From a virus, in the IMG/VR virus record IMGVR_UViG_3300022752_000229, positions 1 to 33,600 of that record: 33,600 nt of DNA; one strand, written 5' to 3'. Shown piece after piece: positions 8,528-16,743 of the stretch (positions are counted from its first letter, which is position 1; each line of letters opens with the position of its first letter). The notes beneath the pieces were generated by a model. It was given only the letters and a program-made list of their open reading frames with translations. It made no database searches and was not told where the DNA came from. A program made the position numbers and the translations under genes.

Positions 8528-9114
8528 TGCGTACCGACATGACCGTGGAAGGCGTCGAAGAGATCCTCAATGGATTTGCCATCCTGTCTAGCAGCATCCA
8601 GAAGAAGTACCTCGGGGCTGCCGTCCGCGAGGCTGCAAAAGACGAGATTCCAGAAATCAAGGCGCTGACGCCTCGGGGCCCGACCGGCAACCTCCGACGC
8701 AGTGTCGGCGTGAAGGTCGAGAAGAAGAAGCGAAACGCCACTGCCGTCGGGATCCTGGGCTACCGCTCCAAGGGTGGCGGGAACAATTCGGAAAAGGGCT
8801 TCCATGCTTGGTGGGTGCAGAACGGCACGAAGTTTCGGCAGCCAAAGAACTACGTGCTCAAGGTGCCGATGGCGAACGCCTCGGTGTATCCGTATCTGCG
8901 TGGCAAGGTGGCTCGCATCGGCGGCAACGAAGGCGGCATGATCTTCTTTGGCCAGGTCAAAGGCATGCCCAAGAGCGACAAGTTCAAGCGATGGGCCGAC
9001 GCCAACCTGCCGCAGATCAAGCAACGGCTGATCGGCAAGCTTGACGGGGCTCTCGGCAAGGCGATTTCCGAGGCCGAGCGGCAAGCCATTCGCAAGATGT
9101 ACGGCAAGAAGTAA
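8527..9114 (+). CDS. Neck protein, HK97 gp10-like
   Basis: This 195-residue product resembles HK97 gp10-type tail-completion or neck proteins. The conserved region includes LTPRGPTGNLRRSVGVKV near residues 44-61 and the HAWWVQNGTK segment, which is the usual family position for a conserved Gly-Thr. Gene order (head closure, gp10-like, DUF3168-like, tail tube) supports the call. The protein is highly basic throughout. The first and last bases are shared with neighbouring genes. Confidence 0.82.
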   Translation: MRTDMTVEGVEEILNGFAILSSSIQKKYLGAAVREAAKDEIPEIKALTPRGPTGNLRRSVGVKVEKKKRNATAVGILGYRSKGGGNNSEKGFHAWWVQNGTKFRQPKNYVLKVPMANASVYPYLRGKVARIGGNEGGMIFFGQVKGMPKSDKFKRWADANLPQIKQRLIGKLDGALGKAISEAERQAIRKMYGKK

Positions 9115-9527
9115 TGCTCACCACCACTCATATCGACGAATCGCTTGTGCAGCTGCTGACGGCTGACGCCGACATCGCCATGTATGTTGGCGGGCGAATC
9201 TATGCCGTCCAGGCTCCGCAAGGGGCCGACCTGCCGTGCATCGTTTACCAGCGTGAGAACACTGGCAGAGGGCCGTTCATGCACATGCAGGGCATGACGG
9301 GAATCACTCGTGCGACGTTCACGATCTCGGCGATCGGTGACTCTCTCGTGGGCGTGCGAAACCTCGCCCGAGCCATTCGCCTCGCCCTACAATTCAAGGT
9401 AACAGGCAGCATTCGGCTGGCCGTCGTCAAGAGCGACGACGACACGCAGGAGCCGCCAAACAACGGGGAGCAACTCCCCATCTACCGCACGGATTTGTCA
9501 GTAGAGATCACCTTTACGGAGGCTTGA
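9114..9527 (+). CDS. Tail terminator, DUF3168-like
   Basis: A 137-residue product of the DUF3168 tail-completion type, which caps the growing tail tube. Recognisable parts are the N-terminal VQLLTADADIAMYVGGRIYAVQAP, a LPCIVYQRE strand, the ATFTISAIGDSLVGVRNLARAIRLAL helix and the C-terminal PIYRTDLSVEITFTE strand. It follows the gp10-like gene with a one-base overlap and is followed within 8 bases by the tail tube gene. Confidence 0.83.
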   Translation: MLTTTHIDESLVQLLTADADIAMYVGGRIYAVQAPQGADLPCIVYQRENTGRGPFMHMQGMTGITRATFTISAIGDSLVGVRNLARAIRLALQFKVTGSIRLAVVKSDDDTQEPPNNGEQLPIYRTDLSVEITFTEA

Positions 9528-9534
9528 GAAAGCC

Positions 9535-9936
9535 ATGGCAGTTGATATTGGTCAGGGTACGTTTGTGGGGTTTGGGACGGCGCTGCACACGGCGACCGGC
9601 TACAAGATCACTGGCGTCAACCACGGTGGCATTTCTCGTGCTGTCGCTGAATCGACGCACATGCTCTCGTCCGCTAAGGAGTTCGTGGCAAGTTCCATCT
9701 ACGATCCCGGCGAGCTGTCGGTCGAGGTGCTCTTCGACCCGGCCGTGAAGCCGACGACCGACATGGCGAACGTGGCGACCAACCAGACCGTCAACGTCTA
9801 CTGGGCCAGTGGAGGCACGACCACCACGCTCTGGAGCGCCTTCGGCTATGCCACCGGCTTCGAGGCTGGTGCCCAGATGGAAGACATGATGAGCGGCACG
9901 CTCACCATCAAGCTCAGCGGCACGCTGCCGAGCTAG
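9535..9936 (+). CDS. Major tail tube protein
   Basis: The 133-residue product is short for a siphovirus tail tube subunit but has the right position, directly before the assembly chaperone pair and the tape measure gene. It begins GQGTFVGFGTALH and ends with the beta strands SGTLTIKLSGTLPS, a typical closing hairpin of tube proteins. An acidic MEDMMSG segment precedes the last strand. ATG at 9535 follows the terminator stop by 7 bases. Confidence 0.8.
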   Translation: MAVDIGQGTFVGFGTALHTATGYKITGVNHGGISRAVAESTHMLSSAKEFVASSIYDPGELSVEVLFDPAVKPTTDMANVATNQTVNVYWASGGTTTTLWSAFGYATGFEAGAQMEDMMSGTLTIKLSGTLPS

Positions 9937-9957
9937 TGCTGACAGGAGGCGCGGACT

Positions 9958-10311
9958 GTGGCTCTTACTCGCGAGCAGATTAAAGCCAAGCGTGGCGTTC
10001 GCCCCCGCGTGGCGTTAGACGTTCCAGAACTTGGCGGCACCATCTACGTCGCCAAGTTCTCAGCCAAAGACCGCGATCGCTTTGAGCAGATCGTGACCGG
10101 CGGCAAGGTTGGCGGCGTCAACCTGGACAACGTGCGGGCCCGATTCGTTGCCATGGTGGTGGTGAACGAAGACGGCACGCGGACGTTCGAGGACGCCGAC
10201 GCGGAGTGGATCGGTGAACTGGACACGGACATTGTGCAGGCCATCGTCGATGCGGGATTCAAACTAAACGGCATCGGCGGCAACGCAGTGGAGGAGGCTG
10301 CGGGAAAATAG
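9958..10311 (+). CDS. Tail assembly chaperone, short form (gpG-like)
   Basis: The 117-residue product is the frame-0 form of the tail assembly chaperone that coats the tape measure protein during tail assembly. The GTG start at 9958 has AGGAGG at 9944-9949. The N-terminus is basic and the middle contains YVAKFSAKDRDRFEQIV, typical of the family. The last two sense codons form the slippery heptamer GGGAAAA (10302-10308) immediately before a TAG stop, so a fraction of ribosomes should slip by -1 and continue into the next frame, giving a product of about 216 residues ending at 10607. Confidence 0.82.
   Translation: MALTREQIKAKRGVRPRVALDVPELGGTIYVAKFSAKDRDRFEQIVTGGKVGGVNLDNVRARFVAMVVVNEDGTRTFEDADAEWIGELDTDIVQAIVDAGFKLNGIGGNAVEEAAGK
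10302..10311 (+). promoter_or_regulatory. Programmed -1 frameshift site (G GGA AAA then TAG)
   Basis: Codons of the short chaperone read GCG GGA AAA TAG, so GGGAAAA sits in the X XXY YYZ phase required for -1 slippage. After slippage at AAA the next codon is 10308-10310 (ATA), followed by Glu, Arg, Gln and Pro and then the frame of the downstream gene at 10323, with no stop between. The lambda G/GT pair uses the closely related GGGAAAG. Confidence 0.85.
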
Positions 10312-10322
10312 AACGGCAGCCG

Positions 10323-10607
10323 GTGCTCGCGTTCCTGTACCGGCTGGCCTTGAAGCTCGGCATCTGGGACGTAGAGCGGCTGGCCGACGAGATGAGCGTC
10401 GATCAGTTGTACGGCTGGATGGGCTACTACCTGCTCGAGCCGTGGGGCGACGAGTGGCTTAGGGACGCCGTGGCGATTGCTCAGAGATACAACGCAAACC
10501 GAGGCAAGCGGCAGCCCGTCAAGAAGCCAGAGGAGTTTTTGCCGGTTCCGAAGCGGGCACAGACACCAGATCAGATCCTCGCCACGCTGAACGCGATCCC
10601 GCGGTGA
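10323..10607 (+). CDS. Tail assembly chaperone extension (gpT-like)
   Basis: The frame encodes 94 residues from a nominal GTG at 10323, but it is more probably translated only as the C-terminal part of a frameshift fusion starting at 9958. The sequence ERLADEMSVDQLYGWMGYYLLEPWGDEW is typical of the T domain of siphovirus chaperones, where a conserved WxxYYxxEPWG-type motif occurs. There is no good ribosome-binding site before 10323. The tape measure gene starts 5 bases after its stop. Confidence 0.82.
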   Translation: MLAFLYRLALKLGIWDVERLADEMSVDQLYGWMGYYLLEPWGDEWLRDAVAIAQRYNANRGKRQPVKKPEEFLPVPKRAQTPDQILATLNAIPR

Positions 10608-10611
10608 AACC

Positions 10612-12081
10612 ATGGCAAACAATTTCGGCCGCGTAAACGTCAGCATCACCGCCAGCACGGGCGGATTGACGGCTGGGCTGTCTAAGGCCGGGCGGCAGCT
10701 CAAGGGATTTCAGAAGAGCGTCGGCGGGCTGTCTGCCTTGAGCGGAACGCTTGGCGCAATGATGCCGATGCTGATGCCGGTGGTGGGCGGGTTCGCCACT
10801 CTGGCTGGAGCGGTTACCGCCCTGACTTCGGCGACCCGCTCTGCGGAAGCCCTGCACAATCTCTCGCAAGAGTTGGGCGTGGCGGCCGGCGAGTTGCAGG
10901 TCATGCAGCAGGTGGCTGCCGAGTCTGGCGTGAGCCAGCAGCTGCTCACCACGGGCCTGCGTCGTACCGCTCGAATGGTCGGCGAGTTGGCCCAAGGCAC
11001 GCCGGCTGCGGCCAAGGCGTTCGCTCAACTCGGCCTGACGATGGAAGATCTGGCTGGGCTCAGCACGACCGAGCAGTTGGCGCTGATTGCCGACCGCATT
11101 GCAGCCCTGCCGCCGCACATGCAGGCCGCAGCGGCAATCGACATCTTCGGCCGCAGCGGCCAGGGGATGCTTAACTTCCTGCGGCAAGGCGGCGACGCTT
11201 TCCGCGAGATGGACCGGCTGCTGACAGACCTGGGCGTGAAGATGAGCGGCCCGCAGGTTGCGGCCATCGAAGCCATGGGCGATGCGATTGGCCGGCTGGC
11301 ATTGCCGATGCAGGGATTTGTAATTCAGTTCCTGGCGGAACTCGCGCCGGCCATTACGGCTGCGTCCAACTTGATTGTTGATTTCTTTGCCAAGAACACT
11401 GCCGGCTGGACGATGGCAAAGACGCTTGCAGACGGGCTTGTCACCGGTATCCGCATGGTCGTTGGCGCGATGACGCTGCTGACAGGCATCTTCCAGGTGT
11501 TCATGGCCCTGGGCTCGCAGATCGGGCAGATGTTCAGCGAAGTGTTCAGCATCATCCTCGACGGCGTCACCAACGTCATGGAGGGCGTGGCCGGGCTTGC
11601 CGAGGCTGCCGGCTTCTCTGGGCTTGCAGAGTCGCTGGGGCAAGGTGCTCAAGGCACGGCACAACTGGCAGACGGTGCCAGGCAGATGGGCGAGATGTAC
11701 GGCCAGTCAGCCGCCGACACGTTCGGCCAGGCCGTTGAGAACATGGGAAGCCCGTTCGCTGCATTCGACCGTGAGTTTGCGTCCGCCCAGGCGGATGCCC
11801 AAAAGGCTGGCGCTGCAGGTGCGGGTGAGGCTGCCGGCCAAAGCATCGGTGCCGCCATCAAGGCTGCGTCTTCCGAGTTGAGCGCCCTGGTTGTCGGCTC
11901 ATCCGGCGGCGAGTCCTACCGCAACATGCTCGCTCGTGGCGGTGATCCTCGGCTTGGCGGGGCCGACGCTGCCAAGCAGACAGCCGACAACACCGAGCGG
12001 GCTGCCGACGGCATCGAAGACGTGGCCGCTGCCGTGCGTGACATTCCCGGCTTCGGCCAGGCTCAATTGGCGATGGTGTAA
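10612..12081 (+). CDS. Tape measure protein
   Basis: A 489-residue protein rich in Ala, Gly, Leu and Met with long predicted helices and a hydrophobic middle, ending in a helical tail. Residues 1-40 (ITASTGGLTAGLSKAGRQLKGFQ) match the usual start of phage tape measure proteins, and hydrophobic segments occur near residues 42-70 and 240-320. At about 1.5 angstrom per helical residue the tail would be around 70 nm, a short siphovirus tail. No peptidase or lysozyme domain is visible. Its position after the chaperone pair makes the call firm. Confidence 0.88.
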   Translation: MANNFGRVNVSITASTGGLTAGLSKAGRQLKGFQKSVGGLSALSGTLGAMMPMLMPVVGGFATLAGAVTALTSATRSAEALHNLSQELGVAAGELQVMQQVAAESGVSQQLLTTGLRRTARMVGELAQGTPAAAKAFAQLGLTMEDLAGLSTTEQLALIADRIAALPPHMQAAAAIDIFGRSGQGMLNFLRQGGDAFREMDRLLTDLGVKMSGPQVAAIEAMGDAIGRLALPMQGFVIQFLAELAPAITAASNLIVDFFAKNTAGWTMAKTLADGLVTGIRMVVGAMTLLTGIFQVFMALGSQIGQMFSEVFSIILDGVTNVMEGVAGLAEAAGFSGLAESLGQGAQGTAQLADGARQMGEMYGQSAADTFGQAVENMGSPFAAFDREFASAQADAQKAGAAGAGEAAGQSIGAAIKAASSELSALVVGSSGGESYRNMLARGGDPRLGGADAAKQTADNTERAADGIEDVAAAVRDIPGFGQAQLAMV

Positions 12082-12084
12082 CCA

Positions 12085-12990
12085 ATGGCAATTCGCACCG
12101 TCCGCCAGCTGCGTTCGTTCCGATTTCGGGAAACGAAGTCCGACAAGGGCAGCATTCAGTACGCCGGCTCCGTAGAGCTGCTCATCATCTGCGATGCGGC
12201 ACCTGATTTCGGTGCCATCAAGAACGACACCAGCACATGGCCGGAGTTCTACAATCGCAAGATTCCGCAGATCAACGACAACGAAAACGTCGGCGGCATC
12301 CAGTTCTATGTTACGGGCCGAGACTTTGAGTACTACGACGGCGAAAACGAGTTCTGCGTCAAGGCGACGATTCAATACGACAGCAAGCCGGATGCCGATA
12401 GCGACGAGCCGGGCAAGACTGACGAAGAGCGGACCTGGCTCAAGATCTCTATACAGTCTCTGCAGGAGCGGCGGCCGGCGAGCGAGTCGAATCAAGAGAA
12501 CCCGAACGACCCGATCAAGCCGCCACTGAACTCGGCCGGCGATCCCGTGGACGGCCTCGAGGAAGACACGGCCCTACTGCGGCTGACGTTCACCAACTCC
12601 AACGCGACGGCTCCAGATTTTCCGGCTCTGTTTTCTTACCTCAATACGTGCAATCAGACAGCGTTCCTCGGTGCTGCGCCGTATACGCTGCGCGTCACCG
12701 GCTACGGGGCCGACTTCGATCAGAAGAATCAGGTGTGGTCCGTGTCTGTCGAGTGGACGTACAACCCGTCAGATTGGAAGATCCGCTACTACGACGTTGG
12801 CTATCACGGGATCGTGAACGGCGAGCGTCTGGCCATCATGGACAAAAGCGGCAATCCGGTAAGCAAGCCCGTGCCGCTGAACAACGACGGTTCTGCCAAG
12901 GCTGTCGGCGAAGACCCAGACCTGCTGGCCATCAAGCCGTACGACGAAAGAGACCATACCATCATGCTCCGCACTTGCGGGCTTTTGTAG
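12085..12990 (+). CDS. Probable tail protein, unknown family
   Basis: The 301-residue product follows the tape measure gene by 3 bases, where distal tail or tail-tip proteins are normally encoded. It contains beta-rich stretches, an acidic central region (residues about 90-115) and two aromatic-rich blocks, for example SVEWTYNPSDWKIRYYDVGYHG. No domain is recognised. A role at the tail tip or baseplate is inferred from position alone. Confidence 0.6.
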   Translation: MAIRTVRQLRSFRFRETKSDKGSIQYAGSVELLIICDAAPDFGAIKNDTSTWPEFYNRKIPQINDNENVGGIQFYVTGRDFEYYDGENEFCVKATIQYDSKPDADSDEPGKTDEERTWLKISIQSLQERRPASESNQENPNDPIKPPLNSAGDPVDGLEEDTALLRLTFTNSNATAPDFPALFSYLNTCNQTAFLGAAPYTLRVTGYGADFDQKNQVWSVSVEWTYNPSDWKIRYYDVGYHGIVNGERLAIMDKSGNPVSKPVPLNNDGSAKAVGEDPDLLAIKPYDERDHTIMLRTCGLL

Positions 12991-12999
12991 GAGATAGCC

Positions 13000-13380
13000 A
13001 TGGCGAATGAAGTCACACTGTCGCTCTCGGTTGCCGTGTCCAACGGAAACCACAACGAGACCTTCACGGCGTCCGGACTGAAGTTCAACCAGGCGGCCCA
13101 GGGCGTACACGCTCAGATCGTGAACGTGAGCACGGCCGTGGCAACGCTGTCCATCGGGGCTGTCTCTGCGGCTGGCTACGCTGGGTTCCGCAACATGAGC
13201 ACCGCCACCAGCGGGACGGCCTACGTGGCCATCGGCTCCTATGACGGCACCAACATCCAAGAGTTCTGCAAGCTTGGCCGTGGGGCTGCTGCTGTCATTC
13301 CGCTCGTGCCGACGATCACGCTGGCAGCCAGGGGTTACGGCACCACCGGAAAGATCCGCTACGTCGTGTTTCAGGAGTAA
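13000..13380 (+). CDS. Small virion protein, unknown
   Basis: A 126-residue Ala/Ser/Thr/Val-rich product beginning MANEVTLSLSVAVSNGNHNETF, probably all beta. It sits between two other unrecognised proteins in the tail region and is followed at 4 bases by the next gene. AGGAGA at 12989-12994 lies just ahead of the ATG. No catalytic residues or family features are visible. A structural tail role is likely. Confidence 0.55.
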   Translation: MANEVTLSLSVAVSNGNHNETFTASGLKFNQAAQGVHAQIVNVSTAVATLSIGAVSAAGYAGFRNMSTATSGTAYVAIGSYDGTNIQEFCKLGRGAAAVIPLVPTITLAARGYGTTGKIRYVVFQE

Positions 13381-13383
13381 GCC

Positions 13384-13902
13384 GTGGCTGACACGTTCGG
13401 CTTTTCTCTCAACGACGCCAAGCGTATCGGGCGGGCCGTTCGGCTCGTTGAACGTGACGAGCCCCGGCAGGATCTGAGCGGCTCCCGTGACGCCACGATG
13501 TCTCGCGGCGTTCGTCTGCTGCTGGCCAAGCACGCAGGCACCAACGGCTGGACCAAGGGAACGACGGCCACCGTGACCGTCTACAACGGCGAGCCACTGG
13601 CTTCTGCCATCACGGTTGTAGCCCACAACCAGTTCCTCACGTTCTCGACTACGACGGCGTGTACGCAGCGGTGGGTGGCTCTCGGCCACAACGGCTGGGG
13701 CTGGTACGCGATTAGTCAGGAAAAGGCGTGCACGACTACGTGCTCGATGGACTACGCCGGCGTGGACTTCTCGGCCCTGCCTGGGTTTGACCGTACCAAG
13801 ATTCAGCTGCTCGGCCACAACAGCGGCGCGACTGCAACAGACAGCACGGACTGCGTCAGCATCCGTTGGTACGACATCACCACCTGCTCAACCGCCGCAT
13901 GA
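13384..13902 (+). CDS. Tail-region protein with Cys pairs, unknown
   Basis: The 172-residue product has a GTG start. The N-terminal 40 residues are charged and helical (NDAKRIGRAVRLVERDEPRQDL), followed by a beta-rich region with several Cys residues (TTACTQRW, KACTTTCSMD, STDCVSIRW, ITTCSTAA). The Cys placement could allow disulfides in an extracellular virion protein. It overlaps the next gene by ATGA. The family is not recognised. Confidence 0.55.
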   Translation: MADTFGFSLNDAKRIGRAVRLVERDEPRQDLSGSRDATMSRGVRLLLAKHAGTNGWTKGTTATVTVYNGEPLASAITVVAHNQFLTFSTTTACTQRWVALGHNGWGWYAISQEKACTTTCSMDYAGVDFSALPGFDRTKIQLLGHNSGATATDSTDCVSIRWYDITTCSTAA

Positions 13903-14543
13903 CGCTCATTACGTTTCAAGACGGCAAGCCCGTCCTGCGTGACGGGAAGGTTGGCACGGAGCAGGGGTGCTGTTGCGGCGGACAGTGTCCGTGCGTGTGT
14001 ATTTGCCCGGCTTTCCAATTGACTGAAGTTATGCGGGGACCATCACCTTTCGGCCCCATTCCTGCTGACGACCCAGACGCAGCAAATCAAGCCGCCGCGC
14101 TTCTTGAAACAATAATGAATGCTCAACAAAAAGTTTTGCAAGGACCAACCGGCAATTTCACAATTTCTCAGAGAAACTGCGAGGGAGGTGGGCCGCGAGT
14201 GCAGTTAGTTGACGATGAAAATAGCCCATTTTGGACCGGCTATCCAACGTATTGGGTTTTCTTTCCAGAGCTAGTTGCTACTTGCTGTGGAGAGATCGAA
14301 AATTTCACAGGTCAGCGGCAGTGGTTTTATGAATCAGATAGGCATCCGGTTTACGGTTTTCGATCAGCGTACGATAGTTATGAAACTTGCACGCCGAACA
14401 ATAATTACCCGGCTCCATACACTAGTGAAAATGCGTCAGATTGTTATCCATTTGTTCAAGGCCAAAAGTTTACGCACCCTGTTTCATGTCGCAGTGAGTC
14501 TCAAGGAGATTGCGTCGATGGCGGCTGCAACCCACTCCCATGA
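13899..14543 (+). CDS. Cys-rich tail-region protein with AT-rich insert
   Basis: The 214-residue product starts at ATG 13899, overlapping the previous stop. Residues 24-36 contain seven Cys (CCCGGQCPCVCIC), and further Cys pairs occur downstream. From about 14010 to 14510 the DNA is strongly AT-rich: by hand count line 14101-14160 is 35 percent GC and 14401-14460 is 38 percent, against well over 55 percent in neighbours. The middle therefore looks recently acquired from another source while both ends match the phage. Function is unknown; a receptor-binding or host-range role would fit the location and the variable origin. Confidence 0.6.
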   Translation: MTLITFQDGKPVLRDGKVGTEQGCCCGGQCPCVCICPAFQLTEVMRGPSPFGPIPADDPDAANQAAALLETIMNAQQKVLQGPTGNFTISQRNCEGGGPRVQLVDDENSPFWTGYPTYWVFFPELVATCCGEIENFTGQRQWFYESDRHPVYGFRSAYDSYETCTPNNNYPAPYTSENASDCYPFVQGQKFTHPVSCRSESQGDCVDGGCNPLP

Positions 14544-14833
14544 TCCGCTGTCACCTACGACACCTTGAAGCCCGTTGCCGTGAGCGTGGCTACACGCTGG
14601 ACGAGGTGCGTGGCTGCATCGTCAACCAGGACGGCAACACGATCACGGTGGACGAGACGCATTCTGCCTACCCGCGAGCAAAGCCCGGCCTGGGAGACAT
14701 GGTTGCTGCCGGCCTGTCTGCCGTTGGCATCACGAAAGAGCGTGTGTCGGCCGCCCTCGGCGTGAAGGACTGCGGCTGCACAAAGCGACAGCAAGCCCTC
14801 AACGCCATCGGGCGAAAACTCGGCATCGGTTGA
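14540..14833 (+). CDS. Small Cys-containing phage protein, unknown
   Basis: The 97-residue product begins at ATG 14540 in ATGA overlap with the previous gene; a longer frame from 14510 is not supported. The C-terminus CGCTKRQQALNAIGRKLGIG is a recurring ending of small phage proteins in which a CxC pair is followed by a basic helix. The N-terminal part (LEARCRERGYTLDEVRGCIV) has two further Cys. The DNA is GC-rich again, so the AT-rich insert ends before this gene. Its role is unknown. Confidence 0.6.
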   Translation: MIRCHLRHLEARCRERGYTLDEVRGCIVNQDGNTITVDETHSAYPRAKPGLGDMVAAGLSAVGITKERVSAALGVKDCGCTKRQQALNAIGRKLGIG

Positions 14834-14868
14834 CGCCCCCGCTACCGTGGCATGCAAAAGGACTGTGC

Positions 14869-15012
14869 ATGGCCGGCTGGCTCATCATCCTCACTGGCGG
14901 CATCTACGCGGTGGTGGCCGCGGATCTGTGGTGCCACGGCAAGACCGGGCTGGCCATCGCGTACCTAGGCTATGCATTCGCTAACGTCGGACTCTACATG
15001 GCTTCGAGGTGA
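14869..15012 (+). CDS. Small two-helix membrane protein, holin candidate
   Basis: A 47-residue product with two hydrophobic segments (about residues 3-20 and 27-44) joined by a short polar loop (CHGKTG). I chose ATG 14869 because AAAGGA lies at 14857-14862; a longer frame from TTG 14830 lacks such a signal. Its size, topology and place after the tail genes fit a small holin, but no endolysin is recognised next to it, so that is only a suggestion. It overlaps the next start. Confidence 0.55.
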   Translation: MAGWLIILTGGIYAVVAADLWCHGKTGLAIAYLGYAFANVGLYMASR

Positions 15013-15296
15013 CCGTGTCGAGCGACCATCACTTCACGCTGGACGGCACCGAGTGGCTATTGCGTTTCACGACGCTGAAGGGTTCCGCCTACGGGTACAC
15101 GTATTCCCAGGATGCAGCCTCGCCGCGAATCATCATCGACTCGCGGCTCCGAGGCCGGAAGCGGCTCGAGGTCCTGGTGCACGAGCTGCTGCACGCCATG
15201 AATCCGACGATCTCGGAGGAGCACGTCACACAGCAGGGAAAGGACATCGCCCGCGTGCTCTGGACGTTGAACTACCGGGAGGTGAGCGATGGGTAG
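15009..15296 (+). CDS. Small HExxH metallopeptidase-like protein
   Basis: A 95-residue product with HELLH at residues 58-62, the zinc-binding signature of many metallopeptidases, followed by AMNP. Two strands precede the motif. The protein is much shorter than usual SprT- or M-clan enzymes and the third ligand is not evident. Translation may begin at GTG 15009 or GTG 15015; GAGG at 15006-15009 favours the second slightly. It lies between a holin candidate and a metallophosphoesterase, so a role in lysis is possible but unproved. Confidence 0.6.
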   Translation: MTVSSDHHFTLDGTEWLLRFTTLKGSAYGYTYSQDAASPRIIIDSRLRGRKRLEVLVHELLHAMNPTISEEHVTQQGKDIARVLWTLNYREVSDG

Positions 15297-16188
15297 ATCC
15301 GCAGGCACGTTCCGCCGCAAGAACGCGAGCGACCCGTGGCTTGTGACAAGCCTTGACGGGAGCGTCACTCGCATCGACTTCCGCGCTCGGCTCTGGGTTC
15401 TTCTGTCGAGCGACTGGCATTGGGACAGCGTGAAGTGCGACCGTGACAAACTTGCCTCCGATTTGCAGAAGGCAAGGGAATTGAACGCCGCGGTGCTGTC
15501 CATCGGTGACCACTTTGACGCCATGGGCGGGAAGTACGATCCGCGCAGCAACGGCAAATGGGACGTGCGACCGGAGTTCCAGCGTGGCAACTACTACGAT
15601 GACATCGTGACGCAGTGCGCCGAATGGCTGGAGCCGTACCGCGAGCAGATGGCACTCATCACGCCGGGCAACCATGAGACGGCCGTACGGAAGCGGATGG
15701 AAACGTGCCTGACCACTAGGCTCGTGGAACAGCTGCGGGTGCGCGGCTCAAAGGTGCGGTCGGCTGGCTACGCCGGATGGGTGCTGTTCCGCGCGACGGC
15801 AGGCAATAGTACAGCGTTGTACCGTCTGTGGTACCACCACGGCTACGGCGGCGGCGGCCCGGTGACGCGAGGCGTGATCGACTACTCGCGATACCTTGTG
15901 GACGTAGACGCCGATTGCATTCATGCCGGGCACGTGCACCAGCGGACCATGATCGAGGCGACCCGTCAGCGGCTTTCGCCGACGGGCCTCGCCCGCGTGC
16001 GCCCGATTCATCTCGTAAGGTCAGCTGCTTACAAGCAGGAGTGCTTGACCGACGGGTGGGCGGTCGAGAAGGGGATGTCCAGCAGGCCGCTTGGCGGATG
16101 GTGGATGTTGTTGAAGTGGACGAAAGACAAGAAGGAATTGTGTGCCAGTTTTCACGACTCGCCACGCGACGACAACGACGATGCTTGA
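15289..16188 (+). CDS. Calcineurin-like metallophosphoesterase
   Basis: The 299-residue product carries the full set of metallophosphoesterase motifs: SDWHWD (D42, H44), GDHFD (D74), GNHE (N128, H129), HHG (H183-H184) and GHVH (H215, H217). Such enzymes use two metal ions to hydrolyse phosphoesters, either of nucleotides or of nucleic acids. It is longer than the second one in this window (28163-28939) and shows little similarity outside the motifs. It is in the late region, just after the tail genes, and overlaps the HELLH gene by 8 bases. The substrate is unknown. Confidence 0.88.
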   Translation: MGRSAGTFRRKNASDPWLVTSLDGSVTRIDFRARLWVLLSSDWHWDSVKCDRDKLASDLQKARELNAAVLSIGDHFDAMGGKYDPRSNGKWDVRPEFQRGNYYDDIVTQCAEWLEPYREQMALITPGNHETAVRKRMETCLTTRLVEQLRVRGSKVRSAGYAGWVLFRATAGNSTALYRLWYHHGYGGGGPVTRGVIDYSRYLVDVDADCIHAGHVHQRTMIEATRQRLSPTGLARVRPIHLVRSAAYKQECLTDGWAVEKGMSSRPLGGWWMLLKWTKDKKELCASFHDSPRDDNDDA

Positions 16189-16233
16189 CGCACGCCACAC
16201 ACTGCGGCTTTCCATTTTCCAGAAAGGGACACG

Positions 16234-16743
16234 ATGAGCACGACACTTGAAGCGGCGAACGAGACACTTCGCAATGCGGTGCGCACCAGGCTGGACGCGA
16301 CGCCAGCAGATGATCCGAAGATGGTGGGGTACAAGCCGCCGATCCTCGCCGGTTGCCAGCCCGCGATGGAGTGTGCCGCTGAGGTGCTGTCGCGGGCGTC
16401 GTGCTGCGAGGGGCAGCGGCAGCGTGGCGACGGACTGCTGAGCGAGACGTACGCGGAGTGGGAGCCTGCCTTTCAGTCCGTCTCGCCGGCAGAGCAGACG
16501 CTGCGAGACGCTATCGTCACGATCCGAGACCGGCACGGGAAGTACGGGCCACCTACGGAACACTTCAGCCGCACCGCATCGCTGGTGAACGCGGCGTTCG
16601 GCACGACGTTCACGGCGGCCGATTGGGCTCTCGTCATGGTGCTCGACAAGATCGCCCGCCAGTTGGGGACAGCGGCGACCGACGATGCCGCCATCGACAT
16701 CGCAGGGTATGCGGCTTGCCATCAGGAGTGCCGGGGTGGCTGA
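16234..16743 (+). CDS. DUF6378-like phage protein
   Basis: The C-terminal half of this 169-residue product (KYGPPTEHFSRTASLVNAAFG, then TFTAADWALVMVLDKIARQ and DDAAIDIAGYAAC) fits the DUF6378 pattern found in many phages, where a conserved KYG-x-HF segment is followed by two helices and an acidic IDIAGYAA ending. The N-terminal half has a CCEGQRQRG segment and looks separate. The function of DUF6378 is not known. AAAGGG precedes the ATG at 16234, and the gene overlaps the next by 8 bases. Confidence 0.7.
   Translation: MSTTLEAANETLRNAVRTRLDATPADDPKMVGYKPPILAGCQPAMECAAEVLSRASCCEGQRQRGDGLLSETYAEWEPAFQSVSPAEQTLRDAIVTIRDRHGKYGPPTEHFSRTASLVNAAFGTTFTAADWALVMVLDKIARQLGTAATDDAAIDIAGYAACHQECRGG

Noticed and set aside
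10519-11664. Minus-strand frame of 381 residues opposite the tape measure gene
   Set aside because: It has a His/Gln/Arg-rich low-quality composition typical of the reverse of an Ala-rich gene, and the tape measure gene on the + strand is clear.
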